A DNA stretch of 64,000 bases from Strongylocentrotus purpuratus (GCF_000002235.5 NW_022145527.1:702202-766201), one strand, 5' to 3'. Shown: positions 23,101 to 33,576, counted from the stretch's first letter. Numbers and translations are program-made. Notes: a model not told the origin generated them from the letters alone.

Positions 23101-25279
23101 AAGCGTCGGCCTGGACATTTTTTTTTTTTTTTTTTTTTTAATTTAAATTTTTTTTTTTTTTTTTTTTTTTGCGGCCGAATATTCGTACCCGAGTAGTTGT
23201 CAACCGTGCGGGTACTCGAGCATTCGACTACCCTTCACAGCCTTAATTTTTAGTGATTCGACTTACGGTTAGTTTTGTTTATGTCGCCCTAGGTAAAATC
23301 GCGTTATTCGTTTTAATACTTGAAAAGGAGTTTTTTTGTAATGTGATTTATAGTATGCAGAATGGATTTTTTTAATGTAATTCAGAAACGAGAAAAAACA
23401 ACATATTTTATTTTGCTTAAAGAAGACAATATTTTTTAGAGTATAGAAGTGAAATGAATAATTATTTGATAAGAGTTTGAATGTGAATCTTTACTTCTAG
23501 TTGCTTTACGCTATAGTCTTAAACTTAAATACACCCTTGAAGGTCATGTATTTACTCTAGTTTGCATACAAATAATGTAATATAAGGAAAAGGGAACAAT
23601 TTGGGTATTTTGAATCAATAGTCATTCTTTGTTTATCTTTGTTTCTTTACAGGATTCACACGATTGTTGAATGTGCTTTACAGCGCCACAACTATTAAAG
23701 GGAAGCTAATTCAAGTTCACGCCTCCTGTGTGGTTATTATTACAACGTGGAAGTTTAGACACGGTCTTATAACACTTTGTATTGTGCAGCGGTTTGCCGT
23801 GAAACCTGTGAAAAAGTGTATACTAATATCGTTTTCCCCGAAAAATAATCCAAAAATAACAAGAAAACTGACACGAAACAGGTAATCAACATAACAACTT
23901 TTAACTCATGATCTTTATTTGGACATTTAATGAATATTTACTTCATTTTGGGTATGTTTTGGTAGGGTATCTCCAGGCCAGAGTTACGGGTCAAATTTTT
24001 GATAGGTTTCTGAGCAAGCGCCCATATCAACTTTTATCCGAAAAATACTCCAAAAATAACAAGAAAATTGACACGAAACAGGTAGGGTAGAGTGCCCAGT
24101 ATTCGGTCAGTTAAGGGGAAATCACTAATATTTTGAATTCTTACCTCTTTTATTTTACAATCTACCCATCAAAAGAAAAGAAAATTATTCCTCTAAAAGG
24201 ATTTTATAGTCACTTAAAATAAAGAATGATAAGAAAAATATTTCCGAAAGAAGACAGAGCATTTTTCTGCCCAGAATTCGGTCGCGCCGATTAAAATTCG
24301 GTCACGCGATTTGTGCGTGGTATCTCCGTTGCCAAGGAGCGAAGCGTATTTGCGCACTATTTTCACACAATCGCGCGAAAAAGCACTGATTGTCAATGCG
24401 TTGACCGAATACTGGACGAGTGATACCGCATGGCAAGGGTATCGTATAAATACCTCTTGCACATCGGCAAGTGCGTCATTTGCAAATTCGCTGCGATGGA
24501 GCAAACACGGAAGTGATTCTCTACACACACATACTAAATTCATTGCTATAGCACACGTAGTTGTTTCGCAATAGACTTCTACATATGGCTATGCATGTTA
24601 GCGCATGTGCTAAGAGAACGCGGAAGTGCAGAAAGTTGTGGAACACTGACCAATTTCAAGCTAAGTTGGAGATCTTTCCGGGGCCCTATATCTGATTTAA
24701 TTTTCAAAGTTAAGAAAGTTATTCAGCTGCCTGATTTGTGCAAGTTTCGCGGCTCATTAATTATTTTTTAAATTGTTACAGCTGTTGAAACGGCTGTCTG
24801 ACCGAATACTGGGTATGGACCGAATACTGGGCGCGCTACTCTAATTAACATCACCGATCACAACTTTTATTTAACTCATGATCTTTATTTGGACATTTAA
24901 TGAATATTTACTTCATTTTGGGTATGTTTTAGTAGGGTATGTTTTAGTAGGGTATCTCCACGCCGGAGTTACGGGTCAAATTTTGGATAGGTTTCTGAAC
25001 AAGCGCAAGGTAAGGTTAGGTTTTTTTAAAAGACGCGGCCTGCGCCTGGTCATGGCATGAGCGGCTAGCGGCAGGCCGGGCCTAAGTACTGCTGCATAGC
25101 TGCATGCATAATCTGAGTGATATTTATGCAGCTGCAGCTCATGAGCTGCAGTCATGCCATGCTTAAACTGTTAGATCTAGTAAAACTCAGTAAAAAAAAA
25201 ATCGAATTGAATTTTGTCAACTTACTCCACTGTCTGCCATATCTTCCCAGCTGTCCCATACTTCTTCCGATTCATCCAT
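17057..25279 (-). CDS. SZRD1: SUZ RNA-binding domain protein (SZRD1-like), complete five-exon gene
   Basis: Five minus-strand exons (25226-25279, 20723-20778, 19935-20076, 17623-17723, 17057-17108) join in phase with GT-AG ends into 134 codons plus stop; human SZRD1 is about 152. Family marks in order: an acidic start MDESEEVWDSWEDMADSG (residues 1-18), LEKKLKEAQKQR (about 20-31), PQLRILKRPTE (about 59-69) and the SUZ core TLAEREEEYKQARLRILGSA (about 88-107). The SUZ domain is a short RNA-binding motif; the cellular role of SZRD1 is poorly known. The C-terminal exon ends SLGTTKR and lacks the usual SUZ-C glycine/proline motif, so the last exon is the weakest part. The 4.4-kb first intron holds several transposons. 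Convergent with the W-repeat gene. Confidence 0.85.
17160..17620. repeat. GA/GAG-rich purine tracts
   Basis: Two purine-rich blocks (17160-17290 and 17395-17620) of irregular GA, GAG and GGA repeats inside the last intron of the SUZ-domain gene. Arg/Glu/Lys-rich and Ser/Leu/Pro-rich frames over them are not genes. Confidence 0.88.
17623..17723 (-). CDS. SZRD1: SZRD1-like exon 4, SUZ domain
   Basis: Acceptor cttgaag and donor gtatgt; 101 bp, phase 0 to 2. It encodes the SUZ core TLAEREEEYKQARLRILGSA. The GA repeat at 17395-17615 begins immediately after the donor. Confidence 0.87.
17814..18462. mobile_element. TIR element with CCGTATTTGCCGGCG ends
   Basis: Left taccatatttgccggcg and right cgccggcaaatacggta are inverted with one mismatch; subterminal ggtgcggc motifs appear in both arms. 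About 650 bp, no transposase frame. It lies in the intron between SZRD1-like exons 4 and 3. The superfamily is not assigned. Confidence 0.65.
18000..18170. repeat. dispersed repeat shared with 31855-32025
   Basis: Blocks such as gcattgttgacatgaagacg and gatctaagttcgtgccaat are found in reverse complement at 31855-32025. It is inside the TIR element above. Confidence 0.6.
18470..19930. other. SZRD1-like intron 3 remainder
   Basis: AT-rich intron sequence without exons. A GCGCTTTATAAGTAAC tail (19849-19865), part of a recurring retroposon-like end, is next to exon 3. Confidence 0.5.
19935..20076 (-). CDS. SZRD1: SZRD1-like exon 3
   Basis: Acceptor gtgtag and donor gtatga. Phase 2 to 0, 142 bp. 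It contains PAVVLLQED and the conserved PQLRILKRPTE. Confidence 0.85.
20190..20580. repeat. AAG repeat with a 24-bp unit
   Basis: Mostly AAG/AGA triplets; from about 20270 to 20400 a 24-bp unit (agtagcagaagtagaagaag plus aaga) repeats about five times. It lies between SZRD1-like exons 3 and 2; Leu- or Ser-rich frames here are artefacts. Confidence 0.9.
20723..20778 (-). CDS. SZRD1: SZRD1-like exon 2
   Basis: Acceptor ttgtag precedes 20778 and donor gtaagt follows 20723. It encodes VLEKKLKEAQKQRDRATQ and two bases of a Glu codon. LEKKLK is the conserved segment after the acidic N-terminus. Confidence 0.82.
21015..21745 (-). pseudogene. LINE reverse transcriptase 3' part, decayed
   Basis: Minus-strand frames in fragments give FGDDCMLYSNIKTEEDALRF (the catalytic DD box region) near 21700-21640, LQKNLSWNQHCHQK near 21500, WDPHTQANIKKLEMVQR near 21330-21370, RIIFNDQRRTSSV near 21275-21310 and FPDAIRLWNSLPQNTV near 21050-21090. 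This is the thumb-to-C-terminal order of CR1/L2/jockey-like LINEs. Frameshifts and in-frame stops break it. It lies in SZRD1-like intron 1. Confidence 0.72.
22650..23245. mobile_element. hAT-like non-autonomous element with 8-bp target duplication
   Basis: Ends taaggctgtg and cacagcctta are perfect 10-bp inverted repeats, flanked by atttttag at 22642-22649 and 23246-23253. An 8-bp duplication is the hAT hallmark. Subterminal gtacccgagta/gtactcgagc motifs recur. 596 bp, no transposase. In SZRD1-like intron 1. Confidence 0.85.
23888..24020. repeat. left copy of a ~130-bp direct duplication
   Basis: Shares long blocks (ctcatgatctttatttgg, gaatatttacttcattttgg, gagttacgggtcaaat) with 24853-25005. 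The element at 24088-24843 sits between the copies. Confidence 0.75.
24088..24843. mobile_element. TIR element with repeated CCGAATACTGG motifs
   Basis: Left tagagtgcccagtattcggt and right accgaatactgggcgcgc then tactcta are inverted repeats. Internal copies of attcggtc/gaccgaat occur near 24287, 24297, 24405 and 24800. About 756 bp, no transposase frame. Confidence 0.7.
24853..25005. repeat. right copy of the ~130-bp direct duplication
   Basis: Copy of 23888-24020 with a small internal duplication (gggtatgttttagta repeated). It ends about 220 bp from SZRD1-like exon 1 on the intron side. Confidence 0.75.
25226..25279 (-). CDS. SZRD1: SZRD1-like exon 1 with start codon
   Basis: ATG (reverse complement of 25277-25279) opens MDESEEVWDSWEDMADSG, which aligns by eye with the acidic N-terminus of SZRD1. 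The exon ends exactly at gga before a gtaagt donor; 54 bp, phase 0. Confidence 0.85.
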
Positions 25280-27840
25280 TTTCGCAAAAACAATGCCTTT
25301 TCTTCAATTTTCAAAAAAGGAAAGAAAGTCTACGCGACAACGTAGGTAGTCAATAAATAGTCTTGACTCAGAGTAGTTGTCTGGGCTAATTTTCTTAATC
25401 TTCTTCACCGCATGTAATTATATAATTTTCCAACTACAACTTCATTCTAGATCTAGTTCACTTTTATGTAGATTCTAGGCTATATGCTGTTATAACTAAA
25501 AGTTATATAACATGGTTTTATTTACTCTACTATTTTATATATTCCGTGAAACAGATGTTAGCCTATTATTCAAAACAGCAGGAGTTGAGACTAGAAATGT
25601 CCGCCTCTCTGTTTCCGGCTTCCCCATCCCCCCCCCCCCCCCTCCTCCTTCTTCTCCTTCATTAACGGTACCGTACCCTGCCCGGTTTCCGCCCGATGGG
25701 CAGTTTTTCTCAGATAACTTCTCTGAAAATGAATTATACAGGCGCAAATGTATACCAATTTGTTGCCGAAATTCTAGCAAATCTAGCTATGCCATTCTTA
25801 CGCCCGAAATCATAAGCGATTGTCCGTAGCGCGCCGTCTGCGTGAGGCATTTTCCTTGCCTAATTCCGCCTAGACCCGCCCTAATTCCGCCCGATGGTGG
25901 GCGCGCATCAAAAGTATAGAAAAAGGAAACATCTCGGGTACACGTTAGGCCAAATCAAATTGCTTCCCAGTAGAATTCGATCTACATGTTATTTTGATAA
26001 TTGATATTTCTTTCTTTATTTCTTCCCTTGCCTCTGTAGGCCTAATGCAAGTGCACTGTTATTTATCAGTTTCTGATCTGGAAAAAAATTTTTGTACTGC
26101 CTTTGGAAAATCCTGCGACTTGTCTATGATGTTTTAATAATGTGTTCAGTCAAATCTTCAGTGTTCTATCGCTAATCGGGAGAGGGGAAAAAAAAAATCC
26201 ACAATAACAACATTTTGTCAAAAAAAACTACCACTATTAAAGTAAACACTTTGGAAAGAGAGTAATGGCACTTCATTTTTTTAATTTTTTTTTTAAACTG
26301 CAAATTATTCTCGACATCTCTCAAATCTTGATTAAAAAATAAATTAGCGTATATTTTTAGGATATTGGTTGGAAAAGCATAGCATTTTCGTCATAGGAAT
26401 TATCATCATCGCCGATCATCATCATTACAATTTTAGGGTAGGCCTATATGTGACGCAAATGTGGTTTCCTGTTTGATTATTTGTTCAAGACTTCAAGTTG
26501 TTGTGTTTTTTGTTTTCTAGTTGTTCTAAATTATGCAGTATTTTATGCATTCAATAATAATATTTCAACTTGAAAGACAAAACTTTCCGAAATGATCTTG
26601 AAAACGAAGTCGTCGATTCACTTCCATGGCAAGTCAGTTTTTGCAAAGAATGTAGTAATAAACGGCAAAAAGGGGGTGGTGGGGGGGGGGGCACCACCTT
26701 CACGTTTTGGCCACTTCAACAACCAAAGAGGGTTGAAAGCTAGTCTCTAAGTATTTTGCTGACATTACCGAGAACAACTAAATTCCTGCAATTTCTGCAT
26801 TTTAGTGGCATCAACGTACGTAAAGGAGACCTCAGTTAAAAAAAAAGTTTTGGATTGAAAGTAAAAGTAACATCCGAAAATTGTCCTTCTCTAAATTTGG
26901 CACTATACCCCCACCCCCCCCCCCCCCCCCACATTTTCTACATAATGCTACATGTTAAATTCATCCATTCATCTATTTATTTATTCAATATTCATTCATT
27001 TTATTGCCGAGAGATATTTATGTTATGGATAGAGATGAAAAATGTTCACCTTTTATTCGCCATAAAACTTTCGCAAAACTAACAACGTAAGAATCACCTT
27101 AGCAATTTGAAAGGCCTGACAGGCGTATGCCCTTAATGTATTATTTATACTACTCTTTCGATAGCCATTCATATAGGTTTATTTCACATGAAACAACAGA
27201 CTGGGATTTTAGTTTCTACCCCTATATTTATTTTATTCACAGTCAACTGAGGGAAATTTATGGCAGCGAAAATGTCATGGTTCATGTTGGTCATGTTGGT
27301 AAAATTAGATAACACACAAACAATTGAAAAAAAATTGAAAAATAATTATAGCCTAAAGCATAGAAGTATTAAGAAAGAAGGATATAAAATTGAAGAGGGA
27401 GACTAAAAGAAAAATGGGTAAAAGGAGGGATGTAATCGAAGAAACTTGAGGGAATAAATTAAAAAAGACTATAATAAACTCGGTATATAATATAAAACAA
27501 AACCTAATCAATCCTATGCATCCATCCTGTATCGTATTATAAACAAGCACTCTTTTCGTTACAAAGCCACGACGCTGGATTAAAAGGCGACACAACATGA
27601 ATACAAACTTTTTGCAAATCTATACCAACCCTGGCAACTTTTTTAAAAGCCGGACCTATTTTTTGTCATTGGGATCACTGTCGGAGAACCGAACTTCAAG
27701 CATTTCTTAATATCAATCATATCTAATTTTGTCACAAAATTTAACTTCATGACTAGTAGGCCTACATTAAATTACAAATCAATAGACCACATCGTTACCC
27801 GAAATTGTCGGTTGCTCGAACGAACGGCCAAACATCATTG
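25280..27840. other. upstream of the SZRD1-like gene; no further gene seen
   Basis: The promoter and 5' UTR of the minus-strand gene should lie just above 25280, but no core element is diagnostic. C or G runs at about 25629-25641, 26678-26690 and 26914-26930. No supported exons. Confidence 0.5.
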
Positions 27841-27899
27841 CAACATTCTTCGGGGGGAGGGGGGGGGGGGCTTCAATCCCGGCCTCCCACCTTATTCGC

Positions 27900-28045
27900 C
27901 TATCATAATAAGGACAATTACACCCCAGAAAACTACTCCCAAGGATAATTACCCAAAGGACAATTACCCCTCGACGACTCAAACTACGCCCAGAAAATTA
28001 CCCCCGATGACAATTACCCCCATCTCTGAAATTTAACCCCTATAT
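27900..28045. repeat. GACAATTACCCC short tandem repeat
   Basis: Variants of aggacaattaccccc recur about eight times in a 13-20 bp irregular period. Confidence 0.7.
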
Positions 28046-28096
28046 AGGACATTGACCCCCCCCCCCCCCGGGACAACCAAGAACAATACCCCCTGT

Positions 28097-28206
28097 CAGG
28101 CGCGTACGCAGGATTTTTTCAAGGGGGGGGGGGGGTTTTAACATTTATAAATCGGTCCGAAAATTTCGCAACGACTCAGCCAGCCGCTGAATAAGCGGGT
28201 GGGAAT

Positions 28207-28299
<93 letters not shown>

Positions 28300-28302
28300 A
28301 AA

Positions 28303-28340
<38 letters not shown>

Positions 28341-28404
28341 TTAGGTTTTTTTTTAGGGGGGTTTACACACACAAAATTTCCAAAGGGGGGGGTTTAACCC
28401 CCCA

Positions 28405-28435
<31 letters not shown>

Positions 28436-28449
28436 TGCGTACGCGCCTG
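28097..28449. mobile_element. hAT-like MITE rich in homopolymers, with 8-bp target duplication
   Basis: Perfect 16-bp inverted ends caggcgcgtacgcagg and cctgcgtacgcgcctg, flanked by ccccctgt on both sides. Inside are a T run, an A run (with a short AATAATT centre), a G run of about 38 and a C run of about 37, making the element almost wholly complementary homopolymer. Confidence 0.8.
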
Positions 28450-29044
28450 CCCCCTGTTCATTAAAGGGGAAGTCAACCCCGATAATAAGTTGGGTAATTT
28501 TTAGGGGGAGATCATTTTCAGGGTGGGGGGGGGGGGTAAAATTATTATCTATCCCAACATCGTATAAACGATGTTCACACAGGGAAAATTTTTCTATAAA
28601 CATGTTTAAAACTGTTGAGTTAAAACACGTTTATACTAATCATCTCTAGATACGATGAATTTTAGCTGTGTGTGAAAAGGCTGCATGTTATTGCAATGAC
28701 GACCTTCGTCATTGCCTTGTTTTCGTTCACATTCTGCCCCATAAATATTCTTCTTATCTTCGTCAGAAAATCGCATTCGTTGTGCTTGCTATTCCTAGTT
28801 AGGTGCTTTTCTCATGTCCATTTCCTTTCAAATTTCGTATGATCAAGGGTGAGTTTATGTTACCCCTGGGGGCAATATGTCTTTCTACACAGCCATTCTC
28901 AATGTTTTCAAAGTAGTGGGCGTCATGATTCTCAGTATCATTATATGGCTGTGTTCCTCTTTTCTTATGTACATAACAAAAGAGGAATACACCCTTGACC
29001 ATTTTATTATTGTTTTGGTTTCGGCCAGGAATACAGACTGGTCA

Positions 29045-30060
29045 AATGGCCTAATCCATCAAAGAGACTTTTTTTGTTTTGCTTGCTCGCTATGCTCGCT
29101 CGCCAAAATGGAGTTGCCACCGCTAACGTGTCCGCCCCAACCTGCAACAACCAGTTAATAATTATGTACCATACGTTATTCAAAGAAGTTTTGGTGTGCT
29201 CGTGCTCGCCAAAACGGAATTAACATCACCTTAGACATGGTTGTGTAAGCCCTGCCCTGCAAAACAAAACAAACAAAAAACAAAAAAATCTGAAATTTAT
29301 GAACCAATTATCATTACAAAAATTTTGCTCGCTCGCCAAAATAGAAATAACACCGCTTTTAATAATCACGTCCCTGACATGGAACAATGAACCCAAGTTT
29401 ATATACCATATTTTCCCTATAAAAGAGAAGTGATTTTTTTTACTTGCTCGCTACGCTCGCTCGCAAAAATAGAAATAACACCGCTTTTAATAATCACGTC
29501 CCTGACATGGAACAATGAACCCAAGTTTTATGTACCATATTTTCCCTATAAAAGAGAAGTGATTTTTTTTTAGCTCGCTACGCTCGCTAGCTCGTGGAAT
29601 TATGTGCCCACCACTAACCTGCTACAATATCATTAAAAAGAGAAATGTAGGGGGTTGCCTGCCCGCCAAAATGGGATTGACATTGCCTTAAACATGATTG
29701 TGCCCGCCCCCTACCTGCAACAATGAAACAAATTTTATATAGCAATTCATTGAGAGAAAGATGTATTTTCGCTCGCTAGCTAAAATGGGTATAAAATCAC
29801 CCTAAACACAATATTGTTCCCGCGCACTGCATGGGACAATTGAACCAAGTTTAAGTGGCAATTATTAAAAAAGAAGTGATTTTTTTCTTGCTCGCTACAC
29901 TCGTTTGCAAAGAAATGAAATTAACGTCGCTAACAAGTGAATGTTCCCACCCCCAACTTGCAACAATACCAGTTTATATACCAAACGTTACTTAAAGATT
30001 TTTTTTTTGCTCGCTCGCTCGCCAGAAGTGAAAATTAGCATCGCCTTTTTTGTTTGTTTC
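29045..30060. repeat. diverged ~130-bp tandem repeat with GCTCGCTACGCTCGCTCG motif
   Basis: About eight copies of a unit made of a GCTCGC-rich part, an aaaatggaattaacatcgcc-like part, a cctgcaacaatga-like part and an ataccatatttt-like part. Two neighbouring copies (near 29325-29440 and 29455-29570) are almost identical. No coding sense. Confidence 0.75.
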
Positions 30061-30064
30061 GGTC

Positions 30065-30116
30065 GCTTGCCCCCCCCCCCCCCCCCCCCCTGACGGAGTA
30101 CCCCAGGTACGCCACT
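30065..30116. mobile_element. end of a CAGTGGCGTACC-type transposon
   Basis: A C run of about 20 followed by tgacggagtaccccaggtac and gccactg. CAGTGGCGTACC-like termini are typical of hAT-type MITEs. The partner end was not identified; the GCTCGC repeat may be its interior. Confidence 0.4.
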
Positions 30117-30810
30117 GCTGTTGTCCAATAACATTTTAGGAAAGTCCTACACTGGTCCATGTATTGTAAATGTGGTATAAGTGCGTGTAAGGAGGAGAGC
30201 TCCTCAGAAGAATGATCGGCGAAGAATAATCGACGGAGAAGAGTTGACAAGAATAATTGTTAGAGTCGGGTTGAGAATCGAAATGTAGAACTCAGACTTT
30301 TAGAAGAATTGAGAAGAACATATCAGTCAGATTGAGAATCAATACCGAGAATAGTGACAGAGCCCAGAACTAAGAACTCAGATTCCGAAGCGGAATCAGA
30401 ATGGGAACATTGTGATTACTGAGCAACACTAAGACTCTAAATCAGAATACAACTACAAAGCATCGTTCTTCGCTAGTCGATATAAAGGGGTGTTGACGGC
30501 CACAGAATGCTGAACGAAACTTCAAAAGTCAATGACAGAACTTCATTGATTCAACAAGTTGCAGTGACGGTGTTAATTCGTGGTGATTGCCTAATCATCT
30601 GAAGCATGACTGACGTAGCTAGGGAGTTGCAACTGGACATCCAGAGGACGACAACCACGATCGCACTTCGAATCGGATCCAGTTCGTTGTTGAACTTTTA
30701 GAGAGCTCTCGCGCGCACCCCCTCGCTTGATTTAAGTAGCGGTACCGTGAGTAGATTTAAAATGAGATTGATATTTTGCTGTTTGATTTGTTGTTGATGA
30801 TGATGAATGT

Positions 30811-31251
30811 CAGGCGCGGATCTACGGGGGGGGGGGTTTAGGGGGTTTAAACCCCCCCCCCCCCTTGGGCGGCCCCCCCCCAAAAAAAAAGGGAAAAAAA
30901 AGAAAAAAAAGAAAAAAAGAAAGAAAGAAGAACGCACGCTGGAGAGAAACCCTTTCAAGTGCAAATATTGTGAGAAGATATTCAACTCATCTGGTAACTT
31001 AACCAAACACATAATAAATCTGGATATAACTGTGTATTAAACTGTTACTTGATTTAAAAAGACGTTATCATGCACTGCTTTTTATGGTCTCCATTGTGTT
31101 AATAGATGCCAGGAAAACATCGCTTACGGGGTTCAAATAAACACCCCCAAAAAAATCGGCTCGCCGCTTCGCGGCTCGTGGACGATGCTCTGCATCGTCA
31201 TTATTTTGGTCAAACCCCCCCCCCCTTAGCAAAAAGCTAGATCCGCCCCTG
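30811..31251. mobile_element. TIR element (CAGGSGCGGATCTA ends) enclosing a zinc-finger piece
   Basis: Left caggcgcggatctacg and right ctagatccgcccctg are imperfect inverted repeats next to G and C runs. Its interior carries the zinc-finger fragment at 30929-31010 and a cgccgcttcgcggctcg segment. Confidence 0.68.
30929..31010 (+). pseudogene. C2H2 zinc-finger fragment, frameshifted
   Basis: One frame reads a linker like RTHAGEKPF; one base later the frame shifts and reads FKCKYCEKIFNSSGNLTKH, a near-complete C2H2 finger (C-x2-C then 12 residues to H). The second zinc histidine is missing because the finger runs into IINLD. It is a captured or relic exon piece, not a gene. Confidence 0.7.
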
Positions 31252-31485
31252 AATGTTATACTTATATATTTTTTAAAGGACCATGTATTAAGTAAATATA
31301 ATTATACTTCCTATCGACCATTTTTTAAAAGTCTACTTACCTCAACATAAGATGTGAGAATGTGTGGTGGTCTATGTGAGTAAAGCCAGTCAATCCTTTG
31401 ATAATTATTATTACCTGAACCCTGGCATAATAATTTAAAAGTGGTTTCCCCTGCCACTATGCCACGGGTTACATATCAATAATAT

Positions 31486-31651
31486 AGTATTAATGACTGC
31501 TTTGAGAGAAATAGTTGTTTTATTACGCTCCGAAGGGAAGGTTAGAATTGTGCTATTCCCCGAGGCTTGCCGAGGGGAATAGCCCAATTCTAACCTTCCC
31601 GAGAGCGTATGAAAACAACTATTTCTCGAATATTAAAGCAGTCATTCATAC
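31486..31651. repeat. ~165-bp palindrome
   Basis: Arms with ctgctttgagagaaatagtt, ggaaggttagaattg and ctattcccc are matched inverted on the right around the centre gaggcttgcc. A few mismatches and a small bulge. Probably a foldback MITE. Confidence 0.78.
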
Positions 31652-31654
31652 TTT

Positions 31655-31800
31655 TATATGCCGAAAAAAAATAGACTAAAAAATGAAAAATTAAAAATAT
31701 TTATCATTATTGTCGAAGACGGGATTCGAACTCTTGCGTACAACATGAGGTGTACCGAAAACCAACGCTTAGACCACTCGGCTATGGCCCGCCGTTCATG
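31655..31800 (-). mobile_element. tRNA-derived SINE, class II tRNA-like head
   Basis: On the minus strand from about 31791 there is an A box (tagccgagtggtctaagcg) and a B box (gagttcgaatccc) about 45 nt later, spacing like tRNA-Ser/Leu. Acceptor and anticodon stems do not close. T-rich and A-rich body follows to about 31655. Confidence 0.5.
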
Positions 31801-31854
31801 CTTGGCAGTTTTTTCCAATATATACATTAAAATGGATTGAAACCGGCTTCGCGT

Positions 31855-32025
31855 GTGATGAATGCTTCGCAAAAGCTCCATTATACGGACTCTTCTTTTA
31901 CTTTTGCAATGCATATATGATATTGGCACGAACTTAGATCAAGATCTATCGGCAGATGTTGTTTTTTTGTTTTTGGAAGTTTATTTTCGTCTTCATGTCA
32001 ACAATGCAAGATAAAATTGTCGGTA
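31855..32025. repeat. dispersed repeat, inverted copy of 18000-18170
   Basis: Shares gaacttagatcaagatct, tattttcgtcttcatgtc and aacaatgcaagataaaattg in reverse complement with the earlier copy. Confidence 0.6.
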
Positions 32026-32029
32026 AGAT

Positions 32030-33220
32030 CGATCGAGATTCAATTGTATTGAAATTACCGACCAATCCTTCGCACACATACGGCATCCTCCATCGCTCAA
32101 ACCATTTTTTAACATGTAAACCTATGGGGTAACCATGGAGGCTGACCAACTTTTTTTAATAACCATGGTTATTAAAAGTATTGAAATGTTTTATGCATGG
32201 TTACCGAGAATTTTACAGGAACAGTTGAAGTTTATGAATGCAATTCGACCAATCAGATGGCTGGATTTCTCAAGTGAGGTCATATCTATCATTAATTCTA
32301 TAAATTCAAATTATGAAGTCATTGACAGTTCCATATTATCTTTTGGATATATAGGCTTGTGCAATGCTGGATTAAGAACAATGACTAAACTTCTAGACAA
32401 GGAAACATATTTCAGTAAATACATAGGACTGCTACAAAGCTACTGAACCGCAGTGCAGTGCACAGCGCAAGTTGAGCAATGCAGATGACGTATCATGACG
32501 TCATATAATCATGTTTATTCATGTTCATACGCTACCATAGAGATATATACTTAGTAGCAGGGGGGTTCAACTCCGCTTCTGCATCCGTCTAGCCATGGGG
32601 AGATTTTGGAGGGTCAAAAGTGCACACTGCTTCCACTTTTCATGTATTAGCCTATGAAGACGACAAATTGTTAGTGCACCAGCGAAATGGGGATTTTGGA
32701 CTGCGCGTAGCGCGCAAAATATTTAAATTAAAATTTGAATATTCATGACTCTTTTCCACTTATTAGCATATTATCGCAATGAAAAAAAGACAATGCGCAT
32801 GCGTTACTATATCGACATATGTTGTTGTTGTTGTTGTTTTAATTTATAGGCGTTTTTCATTCAGAAGTGAATATTTACGCCTCTTCTCTCAGGATTTTTA
32901 TTCCTTTAAAATTAGATTTACTTTTTTTGATATATAGATTTGAATAAATTGGATTTTCAAAAGCTAAACTTTTATTTAATGATGAAGAATTCAGTGGCTG
33001 GCGAGCAAAAGGCTTATCGACGCCCAAGGACCAACTCGGACACGGTACGTAGTGACAAGCTTCTCAACTCAGCCTAATGCTGAGCCTAGGCCCTCCGACG
33101 TCCACCAATATGTCTAGTCGTCTCCATCGTGTTTCTTCAAAATTTTGACCGAAAACCAAAAAATAAAAACAGATCATGATACATGAAGATTTTAAACGTT
33201 AATATAGACAGTTCTCTCTT
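32030..33220. other. no gene seen
   Basis: Contains a 103-codon plus frame (32135-32446) with no recognisable domain, a (TTG)n run near 32820 and AT-rich DNA. Confidence 0.5.
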
Positions 33221-33339
33221 CTAATTTTTTTTTTTTTTTTTTTTTTCTTCTTTCTCACTTTTCTTCTTCATGTACATGTATACTCACTATAAAAAGCGAA
33301 ACATATTGGGCTCAAATAATTATGTGCGGTGCAAGGCGG

Positions 33340-33576
33340 TTAGTAGGGGTACAGGTGTACCCTTTTAGATCTAACTACGAAGTTAACCAGAGCCTGTTGG
33401 TGATTAATATCTGTTGATTTCAGGAGTATTGGGATTAATTCTTCGTTTTCTATTCCAGATTCTGTTATAAGCATGGCTCTCTCTATAAGAAAGAGTGGGC
33501 ACTTACATAAAAAATGTTTAACTGTTTCTTTTTGGTGCTCACAGTTTGGACAATGTCCTGTCTCATGTTGATTCAA
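33340..33576 (-). pseudogene. LINE C-terminal zinc-binding tail
   Basis: A further frameshift leads into HCPNCEHQKETVKHFLCKCP, a Cys/His cluster usual at the C-terminus of RNase-H LINEs. Ends at 33340, about 95 bp before the poly-A tail. Confidence 0.75.

Noticed and set aside
28877..29150. Separate membrane-protein gene upstream of the SZRD1-like gene
   Set aside because: Single short frame with no second supporting exon on either strand between 25.3 and 33 kb.
28877..29158. 93-codon frame with a hydrophobic stretch
   Set aside because: No homology recognised, no splice context, and it runs into the GCTCGC tandem repeat.
32135..32446. 103-codon plus-strand frame
   Set aside because: No domain or splice support; surrounded by repeats.
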